A stretch of 64,000 nucleotides of DNA from Flavobacterium keumense (GCF_029866485.1 NZ_CP092332.1:1798001-1862000), one strand, 5' to 3'. Positions 45,660 through 55,771 are shown, counted from the first letter of the stretch. Translations and numbers: made by a program. The notes: a model not told the origin generated them from the letters alone.

Positions 45660-46304
45660 ATGAAGGATTTAAGTAATTATAGAAAATCGTATGAAAAAAG
45701 CGAATTATTAGAATCTGCTATTCCAGAAGATCCAATTAATTTGTTCAATAGATGGTTTCATGAGGTGGAGGAGTTTGGCGGAAATGAAGAAGTCAATGCA
45801 ATGACGGTGGCTACGATTGGTTTGGATGGATTCCCAAAATCGAGAGTCGTTTTATTAAAGAAGTTCAACGAAGAAGGATTTATTTTTTATACCAATTATA
45901 ATTCAGAAAAAGGCAAGGCCATTATGAATAATCCTAACGTGTGTCTTTCATTTTTTTGGCACAGTATGGAACGTCAAGTAATTATCAAAGGGATTGCTCA
46001 AAAAACAGCTGAAATCATTTCGGATAATTATTTTGCTTCTCGACCAGATGGAAGTAAATTGGGAGCTATTGTTTCGAATCAATCGGAAGTGATACCTTCA
46101 AGAGAGTATTTAGAAGAAAATTTAAAACAATTGGAAGCTAATTTTGAAGGCATGGTTATTCCAAGACCAGAACATTGGGGAGGATTTTTAGTTAGTCCGT
46201 TGGAAGTTGAGTTCTGGCAGGGTAGACCTAATCGTCTTCACGATAGAATTAGATATAGTGCTCAGTCTGATTTTAGTTGGAAGATAGACAGATTGTCTCC
46301 TTAA
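45660..46304 (+). CDS. pdxH: Pyridoxamine 5'-phosphate oxidase
   Basis: 214 residues. FMN-binding and substrate motifs include MTVATIGLDGFPKSRVVLLK, FYTNYNSEKGKAI, FWHSMERQVIIKG, IVSNQSEVIPSREYLE and the C-terminal WQGRPNRLHDRIRY. It oxidises PNP or PMP to pyridoxal phosphate with oxygen. It begins 10 bases after rnz and ends the plus-strand run. Confidence 0.96.
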   Translation: MKDLSNYRKSYEKSELLESAIPEDPINLFNRWFHEVEEFGGNEEVNAMTVATIGLDGFPKSRVVLLKKFNEEGFIFYTNYNSEKGKAIMNNPNVCLSFFWHSMERQVIIKGIAQKTAEIISDNYFASRPDGSKLGAIVSNQSEVIPSREYLEENLKQLEANFEGMVIPRPEHWGGFLVSPLEVEFWQGRPNRLHDRIRYSAQSDFSWKIDRLSP

Positions 46305-46357
46305 TGTAAGAATTTATTTGTAAATACTTGAAAATTAGGTGTTTAAATCGTTTTTAT

Positions 46358-46388
46358 TTGACTTTTGTCGGTTAATGTTGTACATTTG
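46358..46388 (+). promoter_or_regulatory. Promoter of the CAP-domain lipoprotein gene
   Basis: TTG (46358-46360) and TACATTTG (46381-46388), 20-base spacer, giving an untranslated leader of about 75 bases before 46470. Confidence 0.65.
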
Positions 46389-46469
46389 CACTGCTTAATT
46401 AATACATCAACAATTTAAATTTTTTAAAGGAGTTTGCCCCACAATCTACTTTAAGCTTGCCCTACTTTT

Positions 46470-46973
46470 ATGAAATTATTTTTATTACGTGTCCTTGTAC
46501 TCGTTTTTGTACTTGGCACCCTAAATTCTTGTACTGCAGATGCACCTGCATCAGTTACAACACCTGCCGTTTCTCAAACTACTGTTCCTTATCCGTACAC
46601 TACTTTTGAAAATGAAACCTTGACATTAATCAATAATTACCGAGTTAGTATTGGTTTGAATGCCTTAATCAAGTCAGATTATATCTCTTTTAAAGCCGAA
46701 GAACATAATAATTATATGATTGCTAATAATGTGGTTAATCATAATGATTTTGTGGCTCGTTCTGAAGATATTATGAAAACTTTAAATGCTAAATATGTTA
46801 CCGAAAATGTAGCATATAATTATACTACTCCAAAAGCTGTTTTAGATGCTTGGCTAGCAAGTGAAGGACATAAAGCCAATTTGGAAGGGAATTATACTCA
46901 TTTTGGGCTTTCCGTTCGTGAAAATCCAACTACTGGAAAAAAATATTACACTAATATTTTTGCTAAAATTTAA
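46470..46973 (+). CDS. CAP/SCP-domain lipoprotein
   Basis: 167 residues with a lipoprotein signal (VLVLVFVLGTLNSC, Cys21) and a CAP domain: ETLTLINNYRVSIGLNAL, the AEEHNNYMIANN helix with the conserved His, TENVAYNY, and AWLASEGHKANLEGNYTHFG with the second His. Bacterial CAP proteins (YkwD/SCP type) are extracytoplasmic and of mostly unknown activity. The gene has its own promoter and ends at a terminator shared with the convergent OmpA-family gene. Confidence 0.9.
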   Translation: MKLFLLRVLVLVFVLGTLNSCTADAPASVTTPAVSQTTVPYPYTTFENETLTLINNYRVSIGLNALIKSDYISFKAEEHNNYMIANNVVNHNDFVARSEDIMKTLNAKYVTENVAYNYTTPKAVLDAWLASEGHKANLEGNYTHFGLSVRENPTTGKKYYTNIFAKI

Positions 46974-46989
46974 AGAACTTTATAGTTAT

Positions 46990-47027
46990 AAAAAGGGCGA
47001 ATTTCATTAGAAATTCGCCCTTTTTTA
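46990..47027. terminator. Bidirectional intrinsic terminator
   Basis: AAAAAGGGCGAATTTC-ATTA-GAAATTCGCCCTTTTT, 16-bp stem with A and T flanks, between the CAP gene and the convergent adhesin operon. Confidence 0.88.
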
Positions 47028-48944
47028 TAAAGCAGTAATAATAAATTCACTACGTCTATTTAGTTGATGCTCCTCTTCTGTACAAGAAACTCCATCAGAA
47101 CAGAGGTTCACCAATTGGTTTTCTCCATAGCCTTTGGCTGTTAATCGATTGGGATTTACCCCATTTTTGATTAACCATTGAATAGTAGCTTTGGCTCTAT
47201 TGCCTGATAAAACTTCATTGTATTTAAAAGTACCTCTACTATCAGTATGGGAACGAATATCTAGTTTCATACCGGGATTGTCGGTTAAAACAATTAGTAT
47301 TTTTTCCAAGTCGATAGCAGCTTCCACACGAATAGTGTATTTGTCGAAATCAAAGTAAATGTTTTTTATACCAAAACATTTTCCTAAGTCATCGCCTATA
47401 GTTACTTTACATTTTGTTTTTTCTAAAGCAATAGGTAGGTACGTTCTTCCGTCCAATTTTGAGATACTGATTTTTTGTTCTTTGGTATTGTATTCTGGTT
47501 TTTCGGCTCTGACGTAATAGTCTTGACCGCAATCTACTTTTAGAGAATAATTTCCTTTGGAGTCAGATACAATTGTATTTAATAAATCGAATTGTTTGTT
47601 ATACAAACTAATCGTTGTATTTGGTAACAATTCTTTAGTACTTTCATCAGTCACTTCGCCGTATAATTCTTGTTCGCAACGTAGTCGTTTGGTTTCCAAG
47701 AATTGATAAATATCGTCTGATCCTTGTCCGCCACTTCTATTGGAACTAAAAAAACCTCTTCTAGTTTTAGTATCGATGAAATAGGCAAAATCGTCTTTGG
47801 CTGAATTGACACTTTCACCCACATTTTGAACGTCGGTAAAAGTACCGTCAGGGTTAATTTTGGTTACAAAAACATCAAATCCACCCAATCCTGGCTGTCC
47901 ATCTGAAGCAAAATACATTTCATTTTCATCCGTTATAAAAGGAAAACTCTCTCTGCCAATGGTATTGATGCTATTGCCCAAGTTCACCGGTGTTCCAAAA
48001 CTTCCATCTTGATTGATCTGTACTTTGTAAATATCGGATTCACCAAAAGAATCCGGTCGGTTCGAAGCAAAATATAGTGTTTTTTCATCGGGACTTAATG
48101 CAGGATGTGCTGTGCTGAATTGGTCGCTGTTGAAAGGTAATTCGGTTACATTGGTCCATAGTCCATCTACAGCATACGCACGGTATATTTTCAAAAGTGT
48201 AGTTTTATCTTGGCTTTTACCTTTTTTACCTTTTAGAAAATTATTACGACTAAAGTACATTGTTTTTCCGTCTTTGGTAAAAACAGGGGTCGCTTCATGA
48301 AATCTTGATTTTACGACATCATCAAAGGGTTCTGGTTTGCTTAAGGTTGCATCTTCACTCAGTTCTGAAGTATACAGATTAGTGAAATACTGATTGTTCC
48401 AAGAATGGGTTCGGTGTGATAAACTTCCAGTGTCTCGAGCTGTCGCAAACACGATTTTATTTCCATACTTTGCTGTACCATAATCTGAATATTGGGAATT
48501 AATCCCCGCATTTTCGATTTGATATCGACCCGAATTAGCTTTAATTTGTTCAAGATAATTCATTGACTTGTCAGTAATTCCAATTTTTTGACGGAACAAT
48601 TGCTGCATCTCGTTTGCTTTTTGGTTTTCACCAATTGATTGTAACGATTGCGAATAGCGAAAATAATATTCGGGTTCTACATCAGTATTCATAGCAAATA
48701 GTTCCGTGTACCATTTGGCAGCCGATTCTAACTCTCCGTTGAAATAATACGAGTTGCCTATTTTTTTATACATATCGGCTGATTGGTACCCTTTTTGGGC
48801 AACTCTTTCATAAGTTTTTATAGCATCGATATAGGCTAAATTGGTATATTTTTTATCCGCTGATTTTAGTTGGGATTGTTGCGAATAGCTATTGAATGTG
48901 AATAGATTCAATAGGGCGATATAGAGTGCGAAATACTTTTTCAT
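47025..48944 (-). CDS. OmpA-family protein with TPR, PD40 propeller and carboxypeptidase-like domains
   Basis: 639 residues: signal peptide (to SYSQQ), TPR-like helices (YQSADMYKKIGNSYYFNGEL), a WD40-like PD40 propeller (HPALSPDEKTLYFASNRPDS, FITDENEMYFASDGQPGLGG, GFFSSNRSGGQGSDDIYQF), a beta-sandwich regulatory domain (ELYGEVTDESTKELLPNTTI), and a C-terminal OmpA peptidoglycan-binding domain (IYFDFDKYTIR, LDIRSHTDSRG, GYGENQLV). Such proteins accompany PorP/SprF and are thought to tie the type IX secretion or adhesin complex to peptidoglycan. It is the last gene of the adhesin operon. Confidence 0.92.
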   Translation of the reverse strand: MKKYFALYIALLNLFTFNSYSQQSQLKSADKKYTNLAYIDAIKTYERVAQKGYQSADMYKKIGNSYYFNGELESAAKWYTELFAMNTDVEPEYYFRYSQSLQSIGENQKANEMQQLFRQKIGITDKSMNYLEQIKANSGRYQIENAGINSQYSDYGTAKYGNKIVFATARDTGSLSHRTHSWNNQYFTNLYTSELSEDATLSKPEPFDDVVKSRFHEATPVFTKDGKTMYFSRNNFLKGKKGKSQDKTTLLKIYRAYAVDGLWTNVTELPFNSDQFSTAHPALSPDEKTLYFASNRPDSFGESDIYKVQINQDGSFGTPVNLGNSINTIGRESFPFITDENEMYFASDGQPGLGGFDVFVTKINPDGTFTDVQNVGESVNSAKDDFAYFIDTKTRRGFFSSNRSGGQGSDDIYQFLETKRLRCEQELYGEVTDESTKELLPNTTISLYNKQFDLLNTIVSDSKGNYSLKVDCGQDYYVRAEKPEYNTKEQKISISKLDGRTYLPIALEKTKCKVTIGDDLGKCFGIKNIYFDFDKYTIRVEAAIDLEKILIVLTDNPGMKLDIRSHTDSRGTFKYNEVLSGNRAKATIQWLIKNGVNPNRLTAKGYGENQLVNLCSDGVSCTEEEHQLNRRSEFIITAL

Positions 48945-48974
48945 AATCGTATAGTTTAGAAGTATTTAAAAGAA

Positions 48975-49376
48975 TTATTTTCTTTTTTTAGATTTTTTAA
49001 TTGGAACAATTTCTGATTTCTGATTCAATCGAAGTAGTACCTCATTTGCTAATTTAGTATTGCCAATGCAGTGTAAGCAATCAGCATACTGATAATAATA
49101 TTCGGGTTCTAATGGAGTTCTCATAGCAAATAACTCTCCATACCATTTAGCCGCCTTTTCATAGTTGGAATTGAAATAATAGGAATCACCTAATTTTTTA
49201 AATAAATCCACTGACTTATATCCTTTTGCTGCGACACGTTCATAAGTATTGGTTACATCAACATAGGCATATTTTTCATTGACTTTATCAGTAATAAAAA
49301 GGGTTGTTTTTTGACTAAATCCTTTTAGATAAGCTATGTTTACTATTGCTAAGTAAAGTAGTGTACGATTTTTCAT
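48975..49376 (-). CDS. Short TPR protein, a truncated paralogue of the OmpA-family N-terminus
   Basis: 133 residues. After a signal-like start it aligns by eye with the first ~125 residues of the next gene: TYERVAAKGYKSVDLFKKLGDSYYF here against TYERVAQKGYQSADMYKKIGNSYYF there, then AAKWYGELFAMRTPLEPEYYYQY against AAKWYTELFAMNTDVEPEYYFRY. It ends in a basic tail (VPIKKSKKRK) in place of the propeller and OmpA parts. It is therefore either a partial tandem duplication or a stand-alone TPR subunit. It lies 11 bases after PorP/SprF and 30 bases before the full-length gene. Confidence 0.8.
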   Translation of the reverse strand: MKNRTLLYLAIVNIAYLKGFSQKTTLFITDKVNEKYAYVDVTNTYERVAAKGYKSVDLFKKLGDSYYFNSNYEKAAKWYGELFAMRTPLEPEYYYQYADCLHCIGNTKLANEVLLRLNQKSEIVPIKKSKKRK

Positions 49377-49387
49377 AATGGTAGTTT

Positions 49388-50296
49388 TTAAAAGAATCTT
49401 GGTGTAGTCATTCGAGTGTTGTTTTTAAATAATTCATAGCGAAGAAAAACTTCATGTGATCCTGAATTGTATTTGTCTAAATGAGTGGTTTCTAAATCAT
49501 AGCCATAACCAATATGTAGCCCTTCGGAGATTTGAAATCCTACCATACCACTTATTGCAGCACTCCATCGATAAGCAATACCAACGGTAAGTTTTTCCAT
49601 AAACATAAAGTTTCCAGAAATATCGGCTTGTATTGGCGCACCTTGAACTAATTTTAGTAACCCTGCAGGTTTAAATTGAATATCGTTTGAAATAGTAAAT
49701 ACATATCCTCCAATGAGGTAATAGTTTATTTTTTCTTTAAAAATAGCTACCTCGTTATCATTATACCGATTGGTTTCGATGAAATTGGGAACTGAAAATC
49801 CTACATAAGCCTTGTCTGAATGCAAATAAATACCAGCTCCAATATTGGGTGTGAATTTATTATTAAAGTCATGTAAACTAGGGTCGTTATCTACAGGATT
49901 AAGTTTGTTTACATCTAAACTAAATAAATTAGCTGTGGCTTTCATCCCAAAAGAAAGTTTAAATGTCTCCGAAGTGTGAATAGAATAGGAGATGTCTGCA
50001 GAGATTGTATTTTCTTGTGTAGGCCCAATTTTGTCATTAACAATTGATATACCCAAGCCTAAATTACTTTCATTGAAGGGAGTGTTCATCGATACCGTAT
50101 TGGTTACTGGAGCTCCGTCAAGTCCAACCCACTGGGTACGATGCAAAGCAAAAATGCTTAATGCTCCTCTCGATCCGGCATAAGCTGGATTGATAATAGT
50201 TGTATTGTACATATACTGTGTGAATTGAGCATCTTGTTGTGCATAATTGAGCATTGATGTCAATACTAAAACGAAAGAAAATAATAGAGTTTTCAT
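49388..50296 (-). CDS. PorP/SprF-family outer membrane protein
   Basis: 302 residues: signal peptide (LLFSFVLVLTSMLNYAQ), then the diagnostic start QDAQFTQYMYNTTIINPAYA, GALSIFALHRTQWVGLDGAP and a series of amphipathic beta strands ending at FLRYELFKNNTRMTTPRFF, as in outer-membrane barrels. SprF in F. johnsoniae is needed for secretion of the adhesin SprB encoded next to it; PorP/SprF proteins pair with specific CHU_C-type cargo. It is directly downstream of the giant adhesin gene, so it is its probable dedicated partner. Confidence 0.95.
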   Translation of the reverse strand: MKTLLFSFVLVLTSMLNYAQQDAQFTQYMYNTTIINPAYAGSRGALSIFALHRTQWVGLDGAPVTNTVSMNTPFNESNLGLGISIVNDKIGPTQENTISADISYSIHTSETFKLSFGMKATANLFSLDVNKLNPVDNDPSLHDFNNKFTPNIGAGIYLHSDKAYVGFSVPNFIETNRYNDNEVAIFKEKINYYLIGGYVFTISNDIQFKPAGLLKLVQGAPIQADISGNFMFMEKLTVGIAYRWSAAISGMVGFQISEGLHIGYGYDLETTHLDKYNSGSHEVFLRYELFKNNTRMTTPRFF

Positions 50297-50386
50297 AATT
50301 GCGGTTTTATGGTATCATTCAATAGAATGCGTTATTTATTTTATATTCCCCTAAAAATTTAACCCTCAAGGAATACTACTATTTGA

Positions 50387-53300
50387 TTACTTTGTTAAGA
50401 ATAGATAACCTACTTTTTTATTATTTTGAATCACATTATTGTTGTCAAAAGAAGTATATGTCAAAATATAGAAATACGTTCCAGCTGGTAAACCTGACGA
50501 TTGACTTACAGTAGAGCGTCCGTCTGAAATTCCATCAAAGGCATTGGTAGTATTGTTGTACCCTTTAGTTGAATACACTAATACTCCCCAGCGGTTGTAT
50601 ATTTCTACAGTATTATCAGGATAACAATTGGTGTCATTGATATTGTCAATTACAAACTTCTCATTGATCCCATCTCCGTTTGGAGAAAAAGCGTTGTGAA
50701 CCATTATAGTTCCACAAGGCAATACAATTCCACCACAGTCTGTAGTTACAGTTACCGTAATTCTAATGCTTCTAGGACAATTGGTATCGTTAATTGTATA
50801 TTCAAAAATATAATCTCCTACTGCAAGAGTCGCTGCATTAAATATTGTTCCAGCTAGTTTTCCTGAATTAGAAACGTCTGTCCAAGTTCCGTTAGTTGGA
50901 GTTCCAATAGGAAGTAAGGATGCTAAATCAATACTTGTAGTTTCTCCATCGTTACAAACAGAACCTGTTAGTGTAATTAAACTATTAGTTATAGTCACAT
51001 TCACTGTTTGAACAAATTCTGAATTATTTCCACAGGTGTCTGAAACACTCCATTTTCTATTGATTATATAAGAATCAGTGGTTTGGTTACTAATAGTTTC
51101 TGTGAAAATAGTTGAGTTAATAGCAGAACAGCCATCTACAAAAACTAATTCTGGTTTCACAGGAATTGCATTACAGTTAGAACTGACATTAGAGTTAAAC
51201 TCGGTAGTAGTTATAGGTCCTGTTTTGTCTTCTACATTAATAGTTTGTGAAGCAGTTGAACTATTACCACAAGTATCAGTTGCTGTCCAAGTTCTTGTTA
51301 TCGAATAGGAACTGGCACAACTTCCTTCAGTTTTGACATCTTTAAAAGTCAAGTTAAAGTCAGAGCCGCATTCATCAGTCGCTGTTGCAAATGCAAATAC
51401 AGGTGAATTTGGACAAGTTATTGTCGTTGGTTCTGGTAAACTTGCAATTACAGGAGCAACTTTGTCTTCTACATTAATAGTTTGTGAAGCAGTTGTGCTA
51501 TTACCACACATATCAGTCGCTGTCCAATTTCGAGTGATTGAATACGAACCAGCACAGCTTCCTTCAGTTTTGACATCTTTAAAAGTTAAATTCACATTAG
51601 AGCCACATTCGTCTCTTGCAATTGCTTGAGTAAATACTGGTGTGTTTGGGCAAGCTATTGTCGATAGCTCTGGTAAAGGCACTATCGTTGGAGGGGTAGT
51701 ATCTATCACATGTATAATTTGAGAAGTACTAGAAATATTATTACATGCATCTGTAAAAGTCCAAGTTCGGTTGATTGTATACGTATTTTCACAATCGCCT
51801 AATTCGATGCTATTCGTTCCTTCAACAGTAATATTTCCGGAACAGTTATCTCTTGCTGTAAGCGGAATCATCGCAGGAATATAGGATGCACATCCAACGG
51901 TAATAGTCGCAGGAGCTACGGGTACCACAGGAGGGGTGTTATCCTGAACACTAAATGTTGCAGAAGTAAAAGCTGAGTTTCCACAAGCATCAGTTGCAGT
52001 AAACACTACAGTCACAGCAGTTGAACAATCATTTGCTATCGAGTTAAAGTTGTTGGTCCAAATTACTTCAGAACAGTTGTCAAAAGCAATCGCACCTCCG
52101 TTATTAGCTAACCAATTAGCAATCGCATTTTGATTTCCTTGTCCATCACATTCTACTATTATATCGGTAGCTTTGGTTGCTATATCGGGTACAGTAGTGT
52201 CTTGAATTGTAATTGTTTGCGTAAACACTTCAGAAACATTACCACAATCATCGGTTACTGTCCAAGTATTGGTATAGGTTCCCGCATTGGCACAAGTTGC
52301 AAAAGCTACAAATGTACCCGACACTTTTACAATATTACTTAGGTCTGCGTCACAATTATCAGTGGCTATTGGGAATAAATTTTGTGCATCCGCCAAAGCT
52401 TGCGTATCACTACATTCAACAGTAGTATTTAAACTACTGACAGCAGTTGCCCAAGTAGGCGCTGTGTTATCAATTACATTGATTACTTGTGTAAACGTTT
52501 CAGAAACATTACCACAATCATCGGTTACTGTCCAAGTATTGGTATAGGTTCCTGCATTGGCACAAGTTGCAGAAGCCACAAATGTTCCAGTCACTTTTAC
52601 AATGTTACTTAGGTCTGCATCACAATTATCAGTGGCTACTGGGAATAATTTTTGGGCATTCGCCAAAGCTTGTGCGTCGCTACATTCAATTGTAGAATCT
52701 AAACTTCCAGCTAGAGTAGTCCAAGTTGGAGCGGTAGTATCTATTACGGAGATAGTTTGTATAAAATTGCTACTGGTATTGCCACAAGCATCGGTAAAGT
52801 TCCAGGTTCTGACTCTTGAATAGGCATTGGCACAATTAGAATCAGCAGTAGTTACATCGCTTACCAAATGCAAAGTTGGAGTGGTTGAACAATTGTCAGT
52901 GGCAGTTGGTACTTCGGTTAAAGCAGCATCAATAGCCGAGGTATTACTACATTCAATCGTATGATCTAATTCCCCAGAAGTTGTTGTCACAATAGGAGCT
53001 GTAGTGTCTGTTACAGAAATCGTTTGTACAAAATTGCTACTGGTATTGCCACAAGCATCGGTAAAATTCCAAGTTCTCACTCTTGAATAGGCATTGGCAC
53101 AATTAGAATCAGCAATTGTAACATCACTCACCAAATGCAAAGTTGGAGTGGTTGAACAGTTATCAGTTGCTGTGGGGACTTCGGTTAAAGCAGCATCAAT
53201 AGCCGAGGTATTACTACATTCAATAGTATGATCTAATTCCCCAGAAGTTGTTGTCACAATAGGAGCGATAGTATCTATTACGGAGATAGTTTGTATAAAA

Positions 53301-55771
53301 TTGCTACTGGTATTACCACAAGCATCGGTAAAGTTCCAGGTTCTCACTCTTGAATAGGCATTGGCACAATTAGAATCAGCAGTAGTTACATCGCTTACCA
53401 AATGCAAAGTTGGAGTGGTTGAACAATTGTCAGTGGCAGTTGGTACTTCGGTTAAAGCAGCATCAATAGCCGAGGTATTACTACATTCAATCGTATGATC
53501 TAATTCTCCAGAAGTTGTCACAAGCACAGGTGCAGTAGTGTCAATTACGGAGATAGTTTGTATAAAATTACTACTGGTATTGCCACAAGCATCGGTAAAG
53601 TTCCAGGTTCTCACTCTTGAATAGGCATTGGCACAATTAGAATCAGCAATTGTAACATCACTCACCAAATGCAAAGTTGGAGTGGTTGAACAGTTATCAG
53701 TTGCTGTGGGTACTTCGGTTAAAGCAGCATCAATAGCCGAGGTATTACTACATTCAATCGTATGATCTAATTCTCCAGAAGTTGTCACAAGCACAGGTGC
53801 AGTAGTGTCAATTACGGAGATAGTTTGTATAAAATTACTACTGGTATTGCCACAAGCATCGGTAAAGTTCCAGGTTCTCACTCTTGAATAGGCATTGGCA
53901 CAATTAGAATCAGCAATTGTAACATCACTCACCAAATGCAAAGTTGGAGTGGTTGAACAGTTATCAGTTGCTGTGGGTACTTCGGTTAAAGCAGCATCAA
54001 TAGCCGAGGTATTACTACATTCAATGGTATGATTTAAAGCGTTTGAAGTTGTCACAAGCACAGGCGCAGTAGTGTCAATTACGGAAATCGTTTGTACAAA
54101 ATTGCTACTGGTATTGCCACAAGCATCGGTAAAGTTCCAGGTTCTCACTCTTGAATAGGCATTGGCACAATTAGAATCAGCAGTAGTTACATCGCTTACC
54201 AAATGCAAAGTTGGAGTGGTTGAACAATTGTCAGTGGCAGTTGGTACTTCGGTTAAAGCAGCATCAATAGCCGAGGTATTACTACATTCAATCGTATGAT
54301 CTAATTCTCCAGAAGTTGTCACAACAGGAGCGGTAGTATCTATTACGGAGATTGTTTTGGAACAAGTGATGGTACAGCTACTTGCGTTTGTTGTTTCTAA
54401 TGATAAAGTATAAGATTGATTACAGTTTTGTCCACTAACAACATTAACCGTCTGTGAGGTTGTACTACCACTAATAGTTGCATTGCCTGAGATACTCCAT
54501 AGATAAGTTGTTCCAGAAGGAGCAGAATAGGAATTGGTTGTTGATGGACAGATTGGGCCTTCAGCGCCAGTAATTGAACAATTTGGTGAGGGAACCGAAG
54601 AGATAATAACATCGTCATAAACGATACAATGAGTGCCAATACCATTGGTTGGATGAGTTTCTACTGTGAGACGTAATGTTGCAGAGCCTTCAGTAATAGT
54701 AACGTAAGAATTTAACTGAGAAGGATTAGCTATTGTCGCACTACCATTAATTACAGACCAAGTTGTAGAAACAACAGAATAATTTGGACTTGGAACAGCT
54801 TTACCTTTGAGTTGGTAACTTCCCCCAAAACAGACTGTGTCATCATCTCCAGCATCAGCACTTCCTAATGTAAGATTGCTTACTGCTAGTGGATCAAAAA
54901 AATCTTTTATAGAGGAAGACGGAGAAGTAGATGTTTTTGATTTTACAAAAATAGTCTTGATTTTAAGATTAGCACAAGGATCAATTGTACCTAATACTTT
55001 TGTCAAATTAACAGCCGATTCAATAAATGTATTTTGGGGATAAGTGTTTGTACCAAAAGCAGAAAAAAGTACGGGGATGCTAGTCGTGTTACCTGCAGCA
55101 TATACTGAATTAACGGGAAGTGATGAATAATACGTTTTGTATTGCCAAACACCACTAACTAGACTCCATCTTTGAATATCAAATTTTGCAATTCCACTTT
55201 CAAAATAAACAGTCAATAAAAAATCGCCTTCTGTTCTTCCACCGGTTGAATTAGAAGCGGTTGTTGCAAAACCAGTTGTTGTTTTTGTTATTTCATCTTG
55301 TAAAAATTCAAAATCAATGTAGGCATTTCCTGAATTACTTAAACGGTCAGCGGCAAAGACAAACCAAACATTACCATTTATATCTGTTGTAAAATGAATT
55401 AAGGCATTGTTCATATCGGTTTTATTATTGGCAGTACCTGCTACCCAAGTCATATTGTTAGGGTTATCACTCACTTTGTCACCACCTCCAAAAATATTAT
55501 CGGTCAAACTATTGTACTCATCATACAAATGATACGTTGTCTTTGTGTTTATAGGGGTTCCAGAATTAGCGAGTACAAAACCTCCTGTACCTGTACCATC
55601 TAACCAATCTCCATTTGATGAGTTTGCTATAAGTGTCCCGTCAATATTAAATCCACTGCTGGGTGAGTTTACAGGTGCAATACCCGATCCGATTTGGGCA
55701 TAAAGATCTAATGAACTTAGAAATAAAAAGAAGACGAAAAGTCTAACCAGATGAGTACATGTTGGTTTCAT
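50387..55771 (-). CDS. Giant repeat adhesin with type IX secretion CHU_C (type B) C-terminal domain
   Basis: 1,794 residues: signal peptide (VFFLFLSSLDLYAQ), an N-terminal unit of ~270 residues, a PKD/SprB-like region (GADDDTVCFGGSYQLKG-type text: AGDDDTVCFGGSYQLKGKAV), thirteen ~80-90-residue HYR/immunoglobulin-like repeats starting DTTAP and ending DACGNTSSNFxQTISV, then a gliding-motility-associated C-terminus (HNAFSPNGDGINEKFVIDN, VEIYNRWGVLVYSTKG, GTYFYILTY). Each of the six near-identical repeats has four Cys that probably form disulphides outside the cell. The protein should be exported through the type IX system and attached at the surface with PorP/SprF. It resembles SprB but is much shorter than the F. 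johnsoniae protein. Confidence 0.93.
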   Translation of the reverse strand: MKPTCTHLVRLFVFFLFLSSLDLYAQIGSGIAPVNSPSSGFNIDGTLIANSSNGDWLDGTGTGGFVLANSGTPINTKTTYHLYDEYNSLTDNIFGGGDKVSDNPNNMTWVAGTANNKTDMNNALIHFTTDINGNVWFVFAADRLSNSGNAYIDFEFLQDEITKTTTGFATTASNSTGGRTEGDFLLTVYFESGIAKFDIQRWSLVSGVWQYKTYYSSLPVNSVYAAGNTTSIPVLFSAFGTNTYPQNTFIESAVNLTKVLGTIDPCANLKIKTIFVKSKTSTSPSSSIKDFFDPLAVSNLTLGSADAGDDDTVCFGGSYQLKGKAVPSPNYSVVSTTWSVINGSATIANPSQLNSYVTITEGSATLRLTVETHPTNGIGTHCIVYDDVIISSVPSPNCSITGAEGPICPSTTNSYSAPSGTTYLWSISGNATISGSTTSQTVNVVSGQNCNQSYTLSLETTNASSCTITCSKTISVIDTTAPVVTTSGELDHTIECSNTSAIDAALTEVPTATDNCSTTPTLHLVSDVTTADSNCANAYSRVRTWNFTDACGNTSSNFVQTISVIDTTAPVLVTTSNALNHTIECSNTSAIDAALTEVPTATDNCSTTPTLHLVSDVTIADSNCANAYSRVRTWNFTDACGNTSSNFIQTISVIDTTAPVLVTTSGELDHTIECSNTSAIDAALTEVPTATDNCSTTPTLHLVSDVTIADSNCANAYSRVRTWNFTDACGNTSSNFIQTISVIDTTAPVLVTTSGELDHTIECSNTSAIDAALTEVPTATDNCSTTPTLHLVSDVTTADSNCANAYSRVRTWNFTDACGNTSSNFIQTISVIDTIAPIVTTTSGELDHTIECSNTSAIDAALTEVPTATDNCSTTPTLHLVSDVTIADSNCANAYSRVRTWNFTDACGNTSSNFVQTISVTDTTAPIVTTTSGELDHTIECSNTSAIDAALTEVPTATDNCSTTPTLHLVSDVTTADSNCANAYSRVRTWNFTDACGNTSSNFIQTISVIDTTAPTWTTLAGSLDSTIECSDAQALANAQKLFPVATDNCDADLSNIVKVTGTFVASATCANAGTYTNTWTVTDDCGNVSETFTQVINVIDNTAPTWATAVSSLNTTVECSDTQALADAQNLFPIATDNCDADLSNIVKVSGTFVAFATCANAGTYTNTWTVTDDCGNVSEVFTQTITIQDTTVPDIATKATDIIVECDGQGNQNAIANWLANNGGAIAFDNCSEVIWTNNFNSIANDCSTAVTVVFTATDACGNSAFTSATFSVQDNTPPVVPVAPATITVGCASYIPAMIPLTARDNCSGNITVEGTNSIELGDCENTYTINRTWTFTDACNNISSTSQIIHVIDTTPPTIVPLPELSTIACPNTPVFTQAIARDECGSNVNLTFKDVKTEGSCAGSYSITRNWTATDMCGNSTTASQTINVEDKVAPVIASLPEPTTITCPNSPVFAFATATDECGSDFNLTFKDVKTEGSCASSYSITRTWTATDTCGNSSTASQTINVEDKTGPITTTEFNSNVSSNCNAIPVKPELVFVDGCSAINSTIFTETISNQTTDSYIINRKWSVSDTCGNNSEFVQTVNVTITNSLITLTGSVCNDGETTSIDLASLLPIGTPTNGTWTDVSNSGKLAGTIFNAATLAVGDYIFEYTINDTNCPRSIRITVTVTTDCGGIVLPCGTIMVHNAFSPNGDGINEKFVIDNINDTNCYPDNTVEIYNRWGVLVYSTKGYNNTTNAFDGISDGRSTVSQSSGLPAGTYFYILTYTSFDNNNVIQNNKKVGYLFLTK
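52742..54350 (-). repeat. Six near-identical 267-bp tandem repeats inside the adhesin gene
   Basis: The unit (89 codons) has an exact 267-base period: for example the ATTACGGAGATAGTTTG segment recurs at 53544 and 53811. Copies differ by a few synonymous and single-residue changes, such as DVTIADSN versus DVTTADSN and one SNALNH for SGELDH. Flanking repeats are much more diverged, so these six arose by recent amplification. Confidence 0.92.

Noticed and set aside
52130..54350. Regular repeats considered as a CRISPR array, with several plus-strand open frames
   Set aside because: The period is 267 bases, in frame with the adhesin, with no unique spacers; the plus-strand frames are antisense shadows of the repeats.
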